Assembly (NCBI RefSeq): GCF_000737245.1 | Contig: NZ_JPQU01000032.1 | Span: forward strand, 20,191 to 84,190 | Length of the DNA: 64,000 bases | Direction: 5' to 3' | From: Pseudomonas syringae | GTDB lineage: Bacteria; Pseudomonadota; Gammaproteobacteria; Pseudomonadales; Pseudomonadaceae | Part shown: in pieces, positions 27,478 to 35,863 of the stretch | How the letters are laid out: the number at the start of each line of letters is the position of its first letter | How positions within the stretch are numbered: position 1 is the first letter of the stretch | Translations under genes and position numbers: made by a program | Notes under the pieces: generated by a model | What the model saw: only the letters and a program-made list of their open reading frames with translations | What the model was told of the DNA's origin: nothing | Databases searched by the model: none

Positions 27478-28155
27478 ATGAGCGAGCTGTTACTTATTGA
27501 TGATGACCAGGAGCTCTGTGAGCTTCTAAGCAGTTGGCTGAGCCAGGAAGGTTTTCTGGTACGCGCCTGCCACGACGGCAGCAGCGCGCGCCAGGCGCTG
27601 GCCGAATCTGAACCTGCCGCCGTAGTGCTGGATGTCATGCTGCCCGATGGCAGTGGCCTGGAACTGCTCAAGCAATTGCGCAGCGACCACCCTGATCTGC
27701 CCGTGCTGATGCTTTCAGCCCGTGGCGAACCGCTGGACCGGATTCTGGGTCTGGAATTGGGTGCCGATGATTATCTGGCCAAACCTTGCGATCCTCGGGA
27801 ACTGACAGCGCGTCTGCGGGCGGTATTGCGCCGCAGCCACCCGACGGCTGTCTCTACCCAGCTGGAACTGGGCGACCTGAGCTTCAGCCCGGTGCGCGGC
27901 GTGGTCATCATCGCAGAGCAGGAACTGACCCTTACTGTGTCCGAAAGCCGTCTGCTTGAGGCGTTGCTGCGCCAACCTGGCGAGCCGCTGGACAAGCAAG
28001 AGCTGGCTCAGTTGGCGTTGGGCCGTAAGCTGACGCTTTACGATCGAAGCCTGGACATGCACGTCAGCAATCTGCGCAAAAAGATCGGTCCCCATCCTGA
28101 TGGCCGACCAAGAATCGTGGCATTGCGCAGCCGGGGGTATTTCTACAGCGAGTAG
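27478..28155 (+). CDS. cpxR: OmpR-family response regulator, CpxR-like
   Basis: The 225-aa DNA-binding regulator has an N-terminal receiver with phospho-acceptor Asp52 (VVLDVMLPDG) and the conserved Lys102 (LAKP), and a C-terminal winged helix ending in VALRSRGYFY. With the Spy/CpxP-like gene and the sensor kinase downstream, the order matches the locus known as cpxR (PA3204) in P. aeruginosa, which controls envelope stress and efflux genes. Assignment is by family and order. Confidence 0.88.
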   Translation: MSELLLIDDDQELCELLSSWLSQEGFLVRACHDGSSARQALAESEPAAVVLDVMLPDGSGLELLKQLRSDHPDLPVLMLSARGEPLDRILGLELGADDYLAKPCDPRELTARLRAVLRRSHPTAVSTQLELGDLSFSPVRGVVIIAEQELTLTVSESRLLEALLRQPGEPLDKQELAQLALGRKLTLYDRSLDMHVSNLRKKIGPHPDGRPRIVALRSRGYFYSE

Positions 28156-28173
28156 GACTGGAATCGGATCTAT

Positions 28174-28262
28174 TGTGGGAGCGGTGCTTGCCCGCGATAA
28201 GGCTGGACTCGGTTCACTGTGGATTGCATCCAGCCTAATCGCGGGCAAGCACCGCTCCCACA
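28174..28262. repeat. REP doublet (TGTGGGAGCGGTGCTTGCCCGCGA)
   Basis: TGTGGGAGCGGTGCTTGCCC and its inverse flank about 40 nt containing AAGGCTGGA and its inverse TCCAGCCT, so nearly the whole unit can fold. It lies in the 259-nt gap between the regulator and the CpxP-like gene; the remaining part shows no gene. Confidence 0.9.
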
Positions 28263-28414
28263 TTAGATCTGCGCCAGCCCTGGAGAATGTTGTGTCAGGC
28301 CACTTACAGGCCCTCTTTACCGAAGCTTTACAGACCCCTGACCGCTCTTGACCTTGATCTCCCTAAACTGGCCTCAACCGGTAACGAGCCGGATTCGAGA
28401 CAAGGAGATACACC

Positions 28415-28852
28415 ATGCGCAAGACTCTGATCGCTTTGATGTTCGCTGCTGCTCTGCCTACCGTCGCCATGGCGATGCCACCTGCAGACGGTCCTGGTTT
28501 CGGCGGCCCTGATGGCCCACGTGCTGGCATGCATCATGATCGCGGCCCTCTCGCCAAGCTGGACCTGACCCGCGAACAGCGTCAACAGGTCGGCAAGTTG
28601 ATGGGCGAACAAATGCACAGCCGCAAGGAAGTCACCGAGAAGTACCTGGCCAAACTGTCTCCAGCGGACCAGAAGGCCATGAAAGACGAACTGGACGCCA
28701 AGCGTGCCAAGACTGACAGCGACATCCGCGCCCTGCTCAAACCTGAACAGCAGAAGGAGTTTGATGAAATGAAGAAAGAACGCGCCGCCAAAATGGCTGA
28801 ACGTGCTGAATTCGAAGCATGGAAAGCGCAAAAGGCACAAAAAGCCCAGTAA
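28415..28852 (+). CDS. Spy/CpxP-like periplasmic protein
   Basis: The 145-aa protein has a signal peptide (residues 1-20, ending VAMA) and a Gly/Pro-rich start. Its helical part carries the LTREQRQQVGKLM motif of the LTXXQ (Spy/CpxP) family and a lysine-rich tail. Such proteins act as chaperones or feedback inhibitors of the Cpx sensor in the periplasm. AAGGAG precedes the ATG. Sitting between the regulator and the sensor, it probably tunes that system (inference). Confidence 0.87.
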   Translation: MRKTLIALMFAAALPTVAMAMPPADGPGFGGPDGPRAGMHHDRGPLAKLDLTREQRQQVGKLMGEQMHSRKEVTEKYLAKLSPADQKAMKDELDAKRAKTDSDIRALLKPEQQKEFDEMKKERAAKMAERAEFEAWKAQKAQKAQ

Positions 28853-28868
28853 GCTACTGCCCTACCTG

Positions 28869-28900
28869 AACCCGGCACTCCCCAAGCGTGCCGGGTTTTC
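28869..28900 (+). terminator. Intrinsic terminator between CpxP-like gene and sensor gene
   Basis: AACCCGGCAC and GTGCCGGGTT form a perfect 10-bp stem around a 9-nt loop, followed by TTCTCATTT. It ends only 18 nt before the GTG of the sensor kinase, so it would act as a partial barrier between the two genes. Confidence 0.78.
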
Positions 28901-28917
28901 TCATTTGAGGATTTCCT

Positions 28918-30258
28918 GTGCGCTCATTGTTCTGGCGAATTCTGGCCAGCTTCTGGCTAGCCATTGCCTTGGTTGCAGGCCTGTCGATTCTGCTCGGCCA
29001 CATGCTCAATCAGGACGCCTGGATTCTCAGTCGGCATCCGGTGCTAAGCAAACTGCCGCAGAGCTGGACCGAGCTCTATGAAGATCAGGGCGCGGATGCA
29101 GCCCAAGAGTACTTGCAGCGTCTAAAGCGCAAGAATCACATGGACGTCCAGGTCCTCAATGACACCGGCGACCCGGTGGTTCGCGGTACATTTTCGCCAC
29201 GGGCAGCGGCTCTTGAAGCCCGTCAGGGGGATGACCCCAGGCAACTGCCGTGGCGTCGCCTGACCAGTGAGTACACCAGCGACAAAAGCGGCGAAACCTA
29301 CCTGTTTATCTATCGCATCCCTCACCCCGAGCTGGACGCCTGGCACCGCGACAGCCTGATGTGGCCATTAAGTGCGTTGGGTATTGCGCTGGTGGTGCTG
29401 ACCTTGTTCAGCCTGCTGGTGACCTTGTCCATTACCCGTCCGCTGAGTCGCTTGCGCGGGGCGGTGCACGATCTGGGGCAGACCACCTACCAGCAGAACA
29501 GCCTGGCGCAACTGGCCAACCGCCGCGACGAATTCGGCGTGCTGGCCAATGACTTCAACCGCATGGGCGCACGTCTGCAAAGCCTGATCGGCAGTCAGCG
29601 GCAACTGCTGCGTGACGTGTCCCACGAATTGCGATCTCCCCTCGCACGCCTGCGTATTGCCCTGGCGCTGGCTGAACGGGCCGAACCTGCGGAGCGGGAA
29701 AAACTCTGGCCGCGCTTGAGCCGAGAGTGTGACCGCCTGGAAGCGCTGATCAGCGAGATTCTGGCGCTTGCACGACTTGATGCGGAGCTGAGCAGCGCCG
29801 AGCCGGTTGATCTCAAAACGCTCCTATTGCGCCTTAAGAACGACGCCAAACTGGACGGTGGCGATCAGCAGATTCGCGTTAACGTCCAGGACAACCTGCA
29901 TTTGCATGGCTGGCCAGACATGATCGAGCGTGCCATGGACAACCTGCTGCGTAACGCCTTGCGCTTCAATCCCGACGGCCAGCCGATTGACGTGCAAGCC
30001 GCGCGGGTCGGCGACCGTTTGCAACTGAGCGTGCGGGATCATGGGCCAGGCGTTGCCACTGAATATCTCGCCCAATTGGGCGAGCCGTTCTATCGCGCTC
30101 CCGGCCAGACCGCATCCGGACATGGCCTGGGACTGGCCATCGCGCGCCGCGCCGCACAACGTCACGGTGGGGATCTGATCCTGAACAATCATCCGGAGGG
30201 CGGTTTTGTTGCGACGGTTGATTTGCCGGCGGAGCCGTTGGGATCGACTCCACCATAA
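28918..30258 (+). CDS. cpxA: Sensor histidine kinase, CpxA/CpxS-like
   Basis: Membrane sensor that phosphorylates the CpxR-like regulator. The 446-aa protein has a first membrane helix (about 5-25) and a periplasmic domain of about 120 residues. A second helix (about 148-170), a HAMP domain, the phospho-acceptor His236 in DVSHELRSPLARL, and HATPase_c motifs (DNLLRNALRF, DHGPGV, GHGLGLAI) follow. The start is GTG at 28918 with TTGAGG upstream. An intrinsic terminator lies just before it. Confidence 0.87.
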   Translation: MRSLFWRILASFWLAIALVAGLSILLGHMLNQDAWILSRHPVLSKLPQSWTELYEDQGADAAQEYLQRLKRKNHMDVQVLNDTGDPVVRGTFSPRAAALEARQGDDPRQLPWRRLTSEYTSDKSGETYLFIYRIPHPELDAWHRDSLMWPLSALGIALVVLTLFSLLVTLSITRPLSRLRGAVHDLGQTTYQQNSLAQLANRRDEFGVLANDFNRMGARLQSLIGSQRQLLRDVSHELRSPLARLRIALALAERAEPAEREKLWPRLSRECDRLEALISEILALARLDAELSSAEPVDLKTLLLRLKNDAKLDGGDQQIRVNVQDNLHLHGWPDMIERAMDNLLRNALRFNPDGQPIDVQAARVGDRLQLSVRDHGPGVATEYLAQLGEPFYRAPGQTASGHGLGLAIARRAAQRHGGDLILNNHPEGGFVATVDLPAEPLGSTPP

Positions 30259-30288
30259 AATCATCCTCCGCCATGGAGGCCTCGGACC

Positions 30289-30379
30289 TGTGGGAGCGAA
30301 TTCATTCGCGAAAGCAATGTTACAACCGATGAAGATGCATCGAATGTAATGGTCTCTTCGCGAATGAATTCGCTCCCAC
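30289..30379. repeat. REP doublet (TGTGGGAGCGAATTCATTCGCGAA)
   Basis: TGTGGGAGCGAATTCATTCG and its inverse flank about 40 nt. The same sequence is found as a loop-less dimer at 35781-35820. Confidence 0.9.
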
Positions 30380-30404
30380 GTAATCCACGGCGTGCGCAAT
30401 TCTC

Positions 30405-30465
30405 TGTAGGAGCTGCCGAAGGCTGCGAATCGGTAGCCGCCTTCGCAGCCTTTGGCAGCTCATAC
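30405..30465. repeat. Inverted repeat (TGTAGGAGCTGCCGAAGGCTGCGAA)
   Basis: AGCTGCCGAAGGCTGCGAA returns inverted as TTCGCAGCCTTTGGCAGCT after about 13 nt, so it can form a hairpin with one mismatch. It is another REP-type variant. Confidence 0.82.
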
Positions 30466-30497
30466 CTTAACTCACGTAGCGCCATCCATCGCCGCAG

Positions 30498-30533
30498 TTG
30501 ATCTTGATCTTGATCTTGATCTTGATCTTGATC
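30498..30533. repeat. (TTGATC)6 tandem repeat
   Basis: Six exact copies of the hexamer TTGATC, with degenerate copies (TTTTGATTTTGATC) just after. No frame through it belongs to a recognisable protein. As a tract of short units it should be prone to copy-number change. Confidence 0.95.
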
Positions 30534-30544
30534 TGCTTTTGATT

Positions 30545-30800
30545 TTGATCTTGGCGCCCCGTTAAACCACGCTGGCCGGAATCCGATGTTGAGGTGTGGG
30601 GCAAACCGGCAGGGATGCCGGTTTAGCCGCCCCAGGCCATGGATGGCCGTTGGCGGCGGCCCCACGAATCAATGTCGGATTACGGGCATGCCGAGCACCA
30701 GCGAGGGACCGAGTGGTGGGGCAAGAGCGTTTTGCTTACTTTTGACTGGGCCGGCATTCCGGCTCCATCAAAAGTGAGGCGCTGTAAAAGCGCAACCATA
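30545..30800. repeat. Structured intergenic element with four hairpins
   Basis: Part of the 605-nt gene-free stretch after the sensor gene. Hairpins: AAACCGGC/GCCGGTTT (30603-30624); GCCGCC/GGCGGC with inner GGCCAT/ATGGCC (30626-30657); ACTTTTGA/TCAAAAGT with inner GCCGG/CCGGC (30738-30775); GCGC/GCGC (30779-30793). The string TTTTGCTTACTTTTG with a matching AAAAGTGAGGCGCTG is one I associate with dispersed intergenic repeats in Pseudomonas. No supported reading frame and no assigned function. Confidence 0.55.
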
Positions 30801-30863
30801 AGCAGCCGTTGCCGCAACACCGGATATGTACGCAAAAAAAGATGTGTACATACCCATCTGGCC

Positions 30864-31424
30864 CTAACCCTGCCACTCACTCACAAAATCCACCACATCC
30901 ACTTTCGCGGCAATGCGCGGTGGGTTCAGCGGTGTGCCAAGGTATAGAAAAGCGATGACTTCTTCATCGGCTGTCAGGCCCAAACCTTTGGCGACCAAAG
31001 GCGAGTAAGACAACTCACCCGTGCGCCAGACCGCGCCAACACCCAATGCATAGGCCGCCAGCAACACGCTGTGCGCGGCGCAACCGGCGGTGATCAACTG
31101 CTCGGCCTTGGGCACTTTGTAGTGATCCTGCAACCGCGCAACCACCACCACGACCAGCGGCGCACGCAGCGGGCCCTGGCGAGCCTTTTCCAGGGCCTGG
31201 GTTGTAACTTCTGCGCCACTGGCTTGCAGCGCCTGAGCCAACAGGTCGCCCATGCGCTCGCGGGCCGAACCTTCTACAGTGATGAAACGAAAGGGCCGCA
31301 ACTGACCATGGTCGGGAGCACGCATTGCCGCGTTGAACAGCACTTCACGCTGAGCGGCATCCGGGGCCGGGTCGATCAACCGTGGAACCGAAACCCGATT
31401 GAGCAATACGTCGAGCGCCTCCAT
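30864..31424 (-). CDS. Nitroreductase-family flavoprotein (YdjA-like)
   Basis: The 186-aa FMN-dependent NAD(P)H oxidoreductase has a short single-domain form like E. coli YdjA. It shows the RVSVPRLIDPAPD start, the APDHGQLRPFRF FMN-binding block and a C-terminal FLYLGTP. Natural substrate unknown; the family reduces nitro groups and quinones. It stands alone, divergent from trkH across 162 nt. Confidence 0.9.
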   Translation of the reverse strand: MEALDVLLNRVSVPRLIDPAPDAAQREVLFNAAMRAPDHGQLRPFRFITVEGSARERMGDLLAQALQASGAEVTTQALEKARQGPLRAPLVVVVVARLQDHYKVPKAEQLITAGCAAHSVLLAAYALGVGAVWRTGELSYSPLVAKGLGLTADEEVIAFLYLGTPLNPPRIAAKVDVVDFVSEWQG

Positions 31425-31586
31425 GGGCTACCTCCTGAATAAGTGATGGGTCATTCTAGAGCCTGTGCACACGGATAACGAACCCGCAGGACAATTACTT
31501 ACAAACTGTGTCGAACCCGCTGCGGTTTACATGCAGTGGCCCGCAGGTAGAATGTCGCCTTTCCTCGAACCAGTCAGAGTGACTAC

Positions 31587-33041
31587 ATGGCGTTGCCGAC
31601 CCTTCGCATCATCGGTTTCATTATCGGCATCTTCCTGATCACGCTGGCCATCGCCATGATCGTGCCCATGGTCACGCTGGTGATATACGACCGTTTCGAG
31701 GATCTGCGCTCCTTTCTGTGGGCCAGCCTGATTACCTTTATTGCCGGTCTGGCGCTGATCACCCCTGGTCGGCCAGAGCATGTGCACCTGCGTCCGCGCG
31801 ACATGTACATGCTGACCGTATCCAGCTGGATCGTAGTGTGCGTGTTCGCCGCGCTCCCATTCCTGCTGACGCAACACATCAGCTACACCGACTCATTCTT
31901 CGAAAGCATGTCTGGCATCACCGCCACCGGTTCTACAGTTCTCAGTGGTCTGGACAGCATGTCGCCGGGCATTCTCATCTGGCGCTCTATGCTGCACTGG
32001 CTGGGCGGCATCGGCTTCATCGGCATGGCGGTAGCGATCCTGCCGTTGCTGCGTATCGGTGGCATGCGCCTGTTCCAGACCGAATCCTCCGACCGCTCGG
32101 AAAAGGTCATGCCGCGCTCCCACATGGTGGCCAAGTTCATCGTACTGGCCTATGTCAGCATTACCGCCGTGGGCAGCGTTGCATTCTGGGCGGCGGGCAT
32201 GAGCATGTTCGATGCGATCAATCACGCGATGTCGGCCATTTCCACCGGCGGTTTTTCCACCTCTGACCAATCGCTGGCCAAGTGGCCGCAACCCGCTGTG
32301 CATTGGGTCGCCATTGTGGTGATGATTCTCGGCAGCCTGCCATTCACCTTGTATGTCGCGACATTGCGTGGCCATCGTGGCGCGCTGTTTCGGGACGAGC
32401 AGGTGCGTGGCCTGCTTGGCCTGCTGCTGGCAACCTGGCTGGTGATGACCCTCTGGTACTGGTGGACAACCGATCTTCACTGGTACGACGCATTGCGTCA
32501 TGTCGCGTTGAACGTCACCTCAGTGGTCACCACTACCGGCTTTGCTTTGGGCGACTACAGCCTGTGGGGCAATTTCGCCCTGATGTTCTTTTTCTATCTA
32601 GGGTTCATTGGCGGCTGTTCCGGCTCTACGGCTGGTGGCGTGAAGATCTTCCGCTTTCAAGTCGCCTACATCCTGCTCAAGGCCAACCTTAATCAGCTGG
32701 TCCACCCTCGCGCAGTGCTCAAGCAGACGTACAACGGCCATCGCCTGGATGATGAAATCGTCCGTTCGATCCTGACCTTCTCGTTTTTCTTCACCATCAC
32801 CATCTGTGTCATCGCCCTGCTGCTCTCGCTGCTGGGCCTGGACTGGATGACTGCATTGACCGGCGCCGCGAGCACTGTGTCCGGCGTCGGTCCGGGGCTG
32901 GGTGAAACCATCGGTCCGGCGGGCAACTTCGCCACTCTGCCGGATACGGCGAAATGGATTCTGTCGTTGGGCATGCTGCTGGGTCGTCTGGAAATTATTA
33001 CCGTGCTGGTGCTGTGCATTCCGGCATTCTGGCGCCAGTGA
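31587..33041 (+). CDS. trkH: Trk potassium uptake protein TrkH
   Basis: Inner-membrane K+ channel-like subunit gated by cytosolic TrkA. The 484-aa protein has about ten membrane segments. The four pore-loop selectivity-filter segments are visible as SGITATGST, SAISTGGFST, VVTTTGFALGD and STVSGVGPGLGE, each with its filter glycine. It is full length. trkA is not in this window, as is common in gammaproteobacteria where the genes are unlinked. Confidence 0.95.
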   Translation: MALPTLRIIGFIIGIFLITLAIAMIVPMVTLVIYDRFEDLRSFLWASLITFIAGLALITPGRPEHVHLRPRDMYMLTVSSWIVVCVFAALPFLLTQHISYTDSFFESMSGITATGSTVLSGLDSMSPGILIWRSMLHWLGGIGFIGMAVAILPLLRIGGMRLFQTESSDRSEKVMPRSHMVAKFIVLAYVSITAVGSVAFWAAGMSMFDAINHAMSAISTGGFSTSDQSLAKWPQPAVHWVAIVVMILGSLPFTLYVATLRGHRGALFRDEQVRGLLGLLLATWLVMTLWYWWTTDLHWYDALRHVALNVTSVVTTTGFALGDYSLWGNFALMFFFYLGFIGGCSGSTAGGVKIFRFQVAYILLKANLNQLVHPRAVLKQTYNGHRLDDEIVRSILTFSFFFTITICVIALLLSLLGLDWMTALTGAASTVSGVGPGLGETIGPAGNFATLPDTAKWILSLGMLLGRLEIITVLVLCIPAFWRQ

Positions 33042-33136
33042 TCGCAAAGGTTTAGAGTCAGCTGACGCGACGCCCAGATGACACGATTCTCAGCAGAGCC
33101 TAGACTCAATAGCGACCACGATCAGGAACTCCAGCC

Positions 33137-33448
33137 ATGGAAACCGCCAAATCGTTTACCCGCTTCGCCGATTTTTACCCTTACTACTTGCAGGAGCATC
33201 AAGACAGCACCTGTCGACGCCTGCACTTTGTCGGCACCAGTCTGGTGATATTTTTGCTGGCATTCGTGCTGGGCAGTGGCAATTGGGGCCTGATCTGGCT
33301 GGTGCCGGTTGCCGGCTATGCCTTCGCCTGGGTCGGCCATTTCTTCTTTGAAAAGAATCGCCCCGCGACCTTTCAGCATCCGTTCTATAGCCTGCTGGGC
33401 GACTTTGTCATGTATCGGGACATGATTATCGGCAAGGTGCCTTTCTAA
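33137..33448 (+). CDS. Mpo1-like (DUF962) membrane protein
   Basis: The 103-aa protein has two to three hydrophobic segments and the DUF962 histidines: LQEHQDSTCRRLHFVGTS near the start and GHFFFEKNRPATFQHPF later. Yeast Mpo1 is an iron-dependent dioxygenase for 2-hydroxy fatty acids and uses these histidines; the bacterial role is unproven. It converges on the LpxH-like gene with a 25-nt gap. Confidence 0.87.
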   Translation: METAKSFTRFADFYPYYLQEHQDSTCRRLHFVGTSLVIFLLAFVLGSGNWGLIWLVPVAGYAFAWVGHFFFEKNRPATFQHPFYSLLGDFVMYRDMIIGKVPF

Positions 33449-33473
33449 AAAGCGCATGCCTGAGCAACACCGA

Positions 33474-34301
33474 TCAAAGCACCGGCTCGCTGGCCCGAAT
33501 TTCCTCTTCGGCCAGCAATGCTTTCTCTCGCTGATGGGCATCGGCAAGCCGGAACAGCTCGATCGTGCCATCCAGATGCTCGATCAGCGCGGTACAAGAC
33601 TCGACCCAATCTCCGCAATTGAGGTATTCCACCCCACCTACCTCGCGAATTTCCGCATGGTGGATATGCCCGCACACCACACCGTCCAGACCGCGTTTGA
33701 CGCACTCGTGTGCGATAGCTTCTTCAAAGTCACTGATGAAGCTGACAGCGGTTTTGACCTTGTGCTTGAGATAGGCAGAGAGCGACCAGTACCCGTAGCC
33801 GTAGCGGGCCCGCCAATGGTTGAGCCAGCGATTGAGAGTCAGGGTGAATTCGTAGGCTGAGTCACCAAGGAAAGCGAGCCAGCGGTGATAGCGGGTAATC
33901 ACGTCGAACTGGTCGCCATGAATCACCAGCAAGCGGCGTCCGTCGGCGGTGACATGTTCCGCTTCATCCACAAGCTGGATGTTGCCCAGAATCAGTTTCG
34001 AATAGCGACGCAGAAACTCGTCATGATTGCCGGTGACATAGATGACCTCGGTGCCGCGCTTGCTCATGGTCAGCAGGCGGCGAATCACGTTGGTGTGAGC
34101 CTGAGGCCAATACATGCCGCTGCGCAGCTTCCAACCGTCAATGATATCGCCCACCAGATAGATCTTGTCGGCCTGGTAGCCCTTGAGAAAACGCGACAGG
34201 TGTTCAGCCTGACAGTCGCGAGTCCCCAGATGCACATCGGAAATCCACAACGTGCGCACATGTTGCTTACGGCTGGGTTTGGCAAGCTGAGCACTGCTCA
34301 T
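33474..34301 (-). CDS. UDP-2,3-diacylglucosamine diphosphatase-family metallophosphoesterase
   Basis: The 275-aa calcineurin-like phosphoesterase has all metal motifs: SDVHLG, GDIIDGW, TGNHDE, IHGDQFD and GHIHHAE. It resembles LpxH, but these longer Pseudomonas proteins form a second group, and the true lpxH is elsewhere in the genus. So a lipid-related pyrophosphatase role is likely but not certain. The ATG at 34301 has GGAGG 7 nt upstream; the frame open to 34403 is not conserved. Confidence 0.88.
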   Translation of the reverse strand: MSSAQLAKPSRKQHVRTLWISDVHLGTRDCQAEHLSRFLKGYQADKIYLVGDIIDGWKLRSGMYWPQAHTNVIRRLLTMSKRGTEVIYVTGNHDEFLRRYSKLILGNIQLVDEAEHVTADGRRLLVIHGDQFDVITRYHRWLAFLGDSAYEFTLTLNRWLNHWRARYGYGYWSLSAYLKHKVKTAVSFISDFEEAIAHECVKRGLDGVVCGHIHHAEIREVGGVEYLNCGDWVESCTALIEHLDGTIELFRLADAHQREKALLAEEEIRASEPVL

Positions 34302-34443
34302 GGGCAACCTCCGGCAGGGTTTGAACCAGAGTGGCCCATGCCGGTTAATCGATTGTGACGGGGTTGTGGCAGTGACGTGACAATGCAGGCTGATAGAGTC
34401 CATCGCGATCTGCCACAGCGCTCTCTTTCAGCCAACGGGCCTC

Positions 34444-34532
34444 TGTAGGAGCGCGCTTGCCCGCGATAGCGGTGGTTCAGTCAAAGAAGTATCGTTTGAC
34501 CCACCACTATCGCGGGCAAGCGCGCTCCTACA
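34444..34532. repeat. REP doublet (TGTAGGAGCGCGCTTGCCCGCGA)
   Basis: TGTAGGAGCGCGCTTGCCCG and its inverse flank about 43 nt that include CGATAGCGGTGG and its inverse, so the whole unit can fold. It lies in the divergent gap before the EamA transporter gene. Confidence 0.9.
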
Positions 34533-34564
34533 GAAAACATCCAGCCAATTAACCTGAGACAACC

Positions 34565-35452
34565 ATGACCCCTCGCTCCGCCCTTGGCGCTTTGCATCTC
34601 GGCGCACTGATGTTCGGTCTAACCGGTGTGTTCGGCAAACTGGCCAGCGCCTCGCCCTCGGTCATCGTGTTTGGTCGCGGGATTTTCGCCGTGCTTGCCC
34701 TGGCCTTTTTCGCCCGTTTCGCCAGCGCCACAGCGTGGAAAACCCTGCGCCGCGCAGACTGGTTACGGCTGCTAGCCGCGGGCATGTTGCTGGCGGCACA
34801 CTGGGTGGCGTTTTTCATCGCGGTGAAGATTTCCGGCGTCGCAGTGGCAACCCTGGGCTTCGCCAGCTTCCCGGCGTTCACGGTGATTCTCGAGGGGTTG
34901 CTGTTCCGTGAGCGAATCCGCAGTAATGAAATCGTGCTGGTTGTTCTGGTCAGCATCGGGCTGGTGCTGGTCACACCCGAGTTCGATCTGGCCAGCGAAG
35001 CCACCAGCGGCTTGCTCTGGGCAGTGTTTTCCGGGTTGACCTTCTCGCTGCTGTCCCTGATTAATCGCGTCAGCTCGAGCCGCATCCCGGCCGTGCAAGC
35101 CGCGCTTTGTCAGAATCTGGTAGTGGCTGCCTGTTTGCTGCCGATGGCAGCCCCGGAACTCGACAGCGTCTCGGCCATGGACTGGCTGTGGATCAGCCTG
35201 TTGGGGATTTTCTGTACCGGGCTGGCTCACAGCCTGTTCGTCGCCAGCCTCGCGGTGATAAAGGCCCGCACCGCCGCTGTGGTGTTCGCCATGGAACCGG
35301 TCTACGGCATTACCTTCGCCTGGCTGATTTTTGCCGAAACGCCCACCCTGCGCATACTGCTAGGGGGTGCTTTGATCATCCTGGCGATTGCTGTTTCCGC
35401 GCTGATGAGTAGCGTGAAGGCCTCGAAATCAGTCGTTGAGGCAAGCCACTAA
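34565..35452 (+). CDS. DMT-superfamily (EamA) transporter
   Basis: The 295-aa inner-membrane protein has ten predicted membrane segments in two EamA repeats (about 5-137 and 150-285). Typical features are the inward helix GKLASASPSVIVFGRG and the second-half AMEPVYGITFAWLIFAE. Substrate unknown; relatives export amino acids or metabolites. Its TAA overlaps the stop of the convergent SelW-like gene within CTAA. Confidence 0.9.
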   Translation: MTPRSALGALHLGALMFGLTGVFGKLASASPSVIVFGRGIFAVLALAFFARFASATAWKTLRRADWLRLLAAGMLLAAHWVAFFIAVKISGVAVATLGFASFPAFTVILEGLLFRERIRSNEIVLVVLVSIGLVLVTPEFDLASEATSGLLWAVFSGLTFSLLSLINRVSSSRIPAVQAALCQNLVVAACLLPMAAPELDSVSAMDWLWISLLGIFCTGLAHSLFVASLAVIKARTAAVVFAMEPVYGITFAWLIFAETPTLRILLGGALIILAIAVSALMSSVKASKSVVEASH

Positions 35453-35745
35453 GATGTTTTATCGCTGCTTTTATCGTTGTGTCCCAAGTCGCGCAGGGGA
35501 TCTATCTGGTCCCGGACCCGCTGCTTGAGCGCCTTGGCGTCCGGAAACCCGCCGTCCGCTTTGCGCTCCCAGATCTGCACACCATCACAGCTGATAAAGA
35601 ACACCCCACCGGTACCCGGCTGCAATGAGACTTTGCCCAGGTCATCGGCAAATGTGCTTAGCAGTTCCTGAGCCAGCCACGCAGCGCGCAACAGCCACTG
35701 GCATTGGGTGCAGTAGGTGATGGTGATTTCGGGTTTGGTGGTCAT
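35449..35745 (-). CDS. SelT/SelW/SelH-family thioredoxin-like protein (Rdx)
   Basis: The 98-aa protein begins MTTKPEITITYCTQCQWLLRA, with the CxxC redox motif (CTQC) of the Rdx family where animal proteins have selenocysteine. GGVFFISCDG and a C-terminal QIDPLRDLGH complete the family pattern. A redox role is inferred. I start at the ATG at 35745, since the longer frame adds only five residues. It is convergent with the EamA gene. Confidence 0.9.
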   Translation of the reverse strand: MTTKPEITITYCTQCQWLLRAAWLAQELLSTFADDLGKVSLQPGTGGVFFISCDGVQIWERKADGGFPDAKALKQRVRDQIDPLRDLGHNDKSSDKTS

Positions 35746-35780
35746 GGGAATCTCCAACAAACTAAGCCCTGTGCAGGCTA

Positions 35781-35820
35781 TGTGGGAGCGAATTCATTCG
35801 CGAATGAATTCGCTCCCACA
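35781..35820. repeat. Perfect 40-bp palindrome made of two abutted REP halves
   Basis: TGTGGGAGCGAATTCATTCG is followed at once by its exact reverse complement, with no spacer. It is the same REP type as 30289-30379 but with the middle lost. It lies between the SelW-like and FimV-like genes. Confidence 0.97.
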
Positions 35821-35863
35821 ATGGGAATTGCGCCAGTCGATAGAACGTCAGGGCCTTACGGCT

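Noticed and set aside
30480..30545. TTGATC tract as a CRISPR-like array
   Set aside because: The units are contiguous hexamers with no spacers and no cas genes are near.
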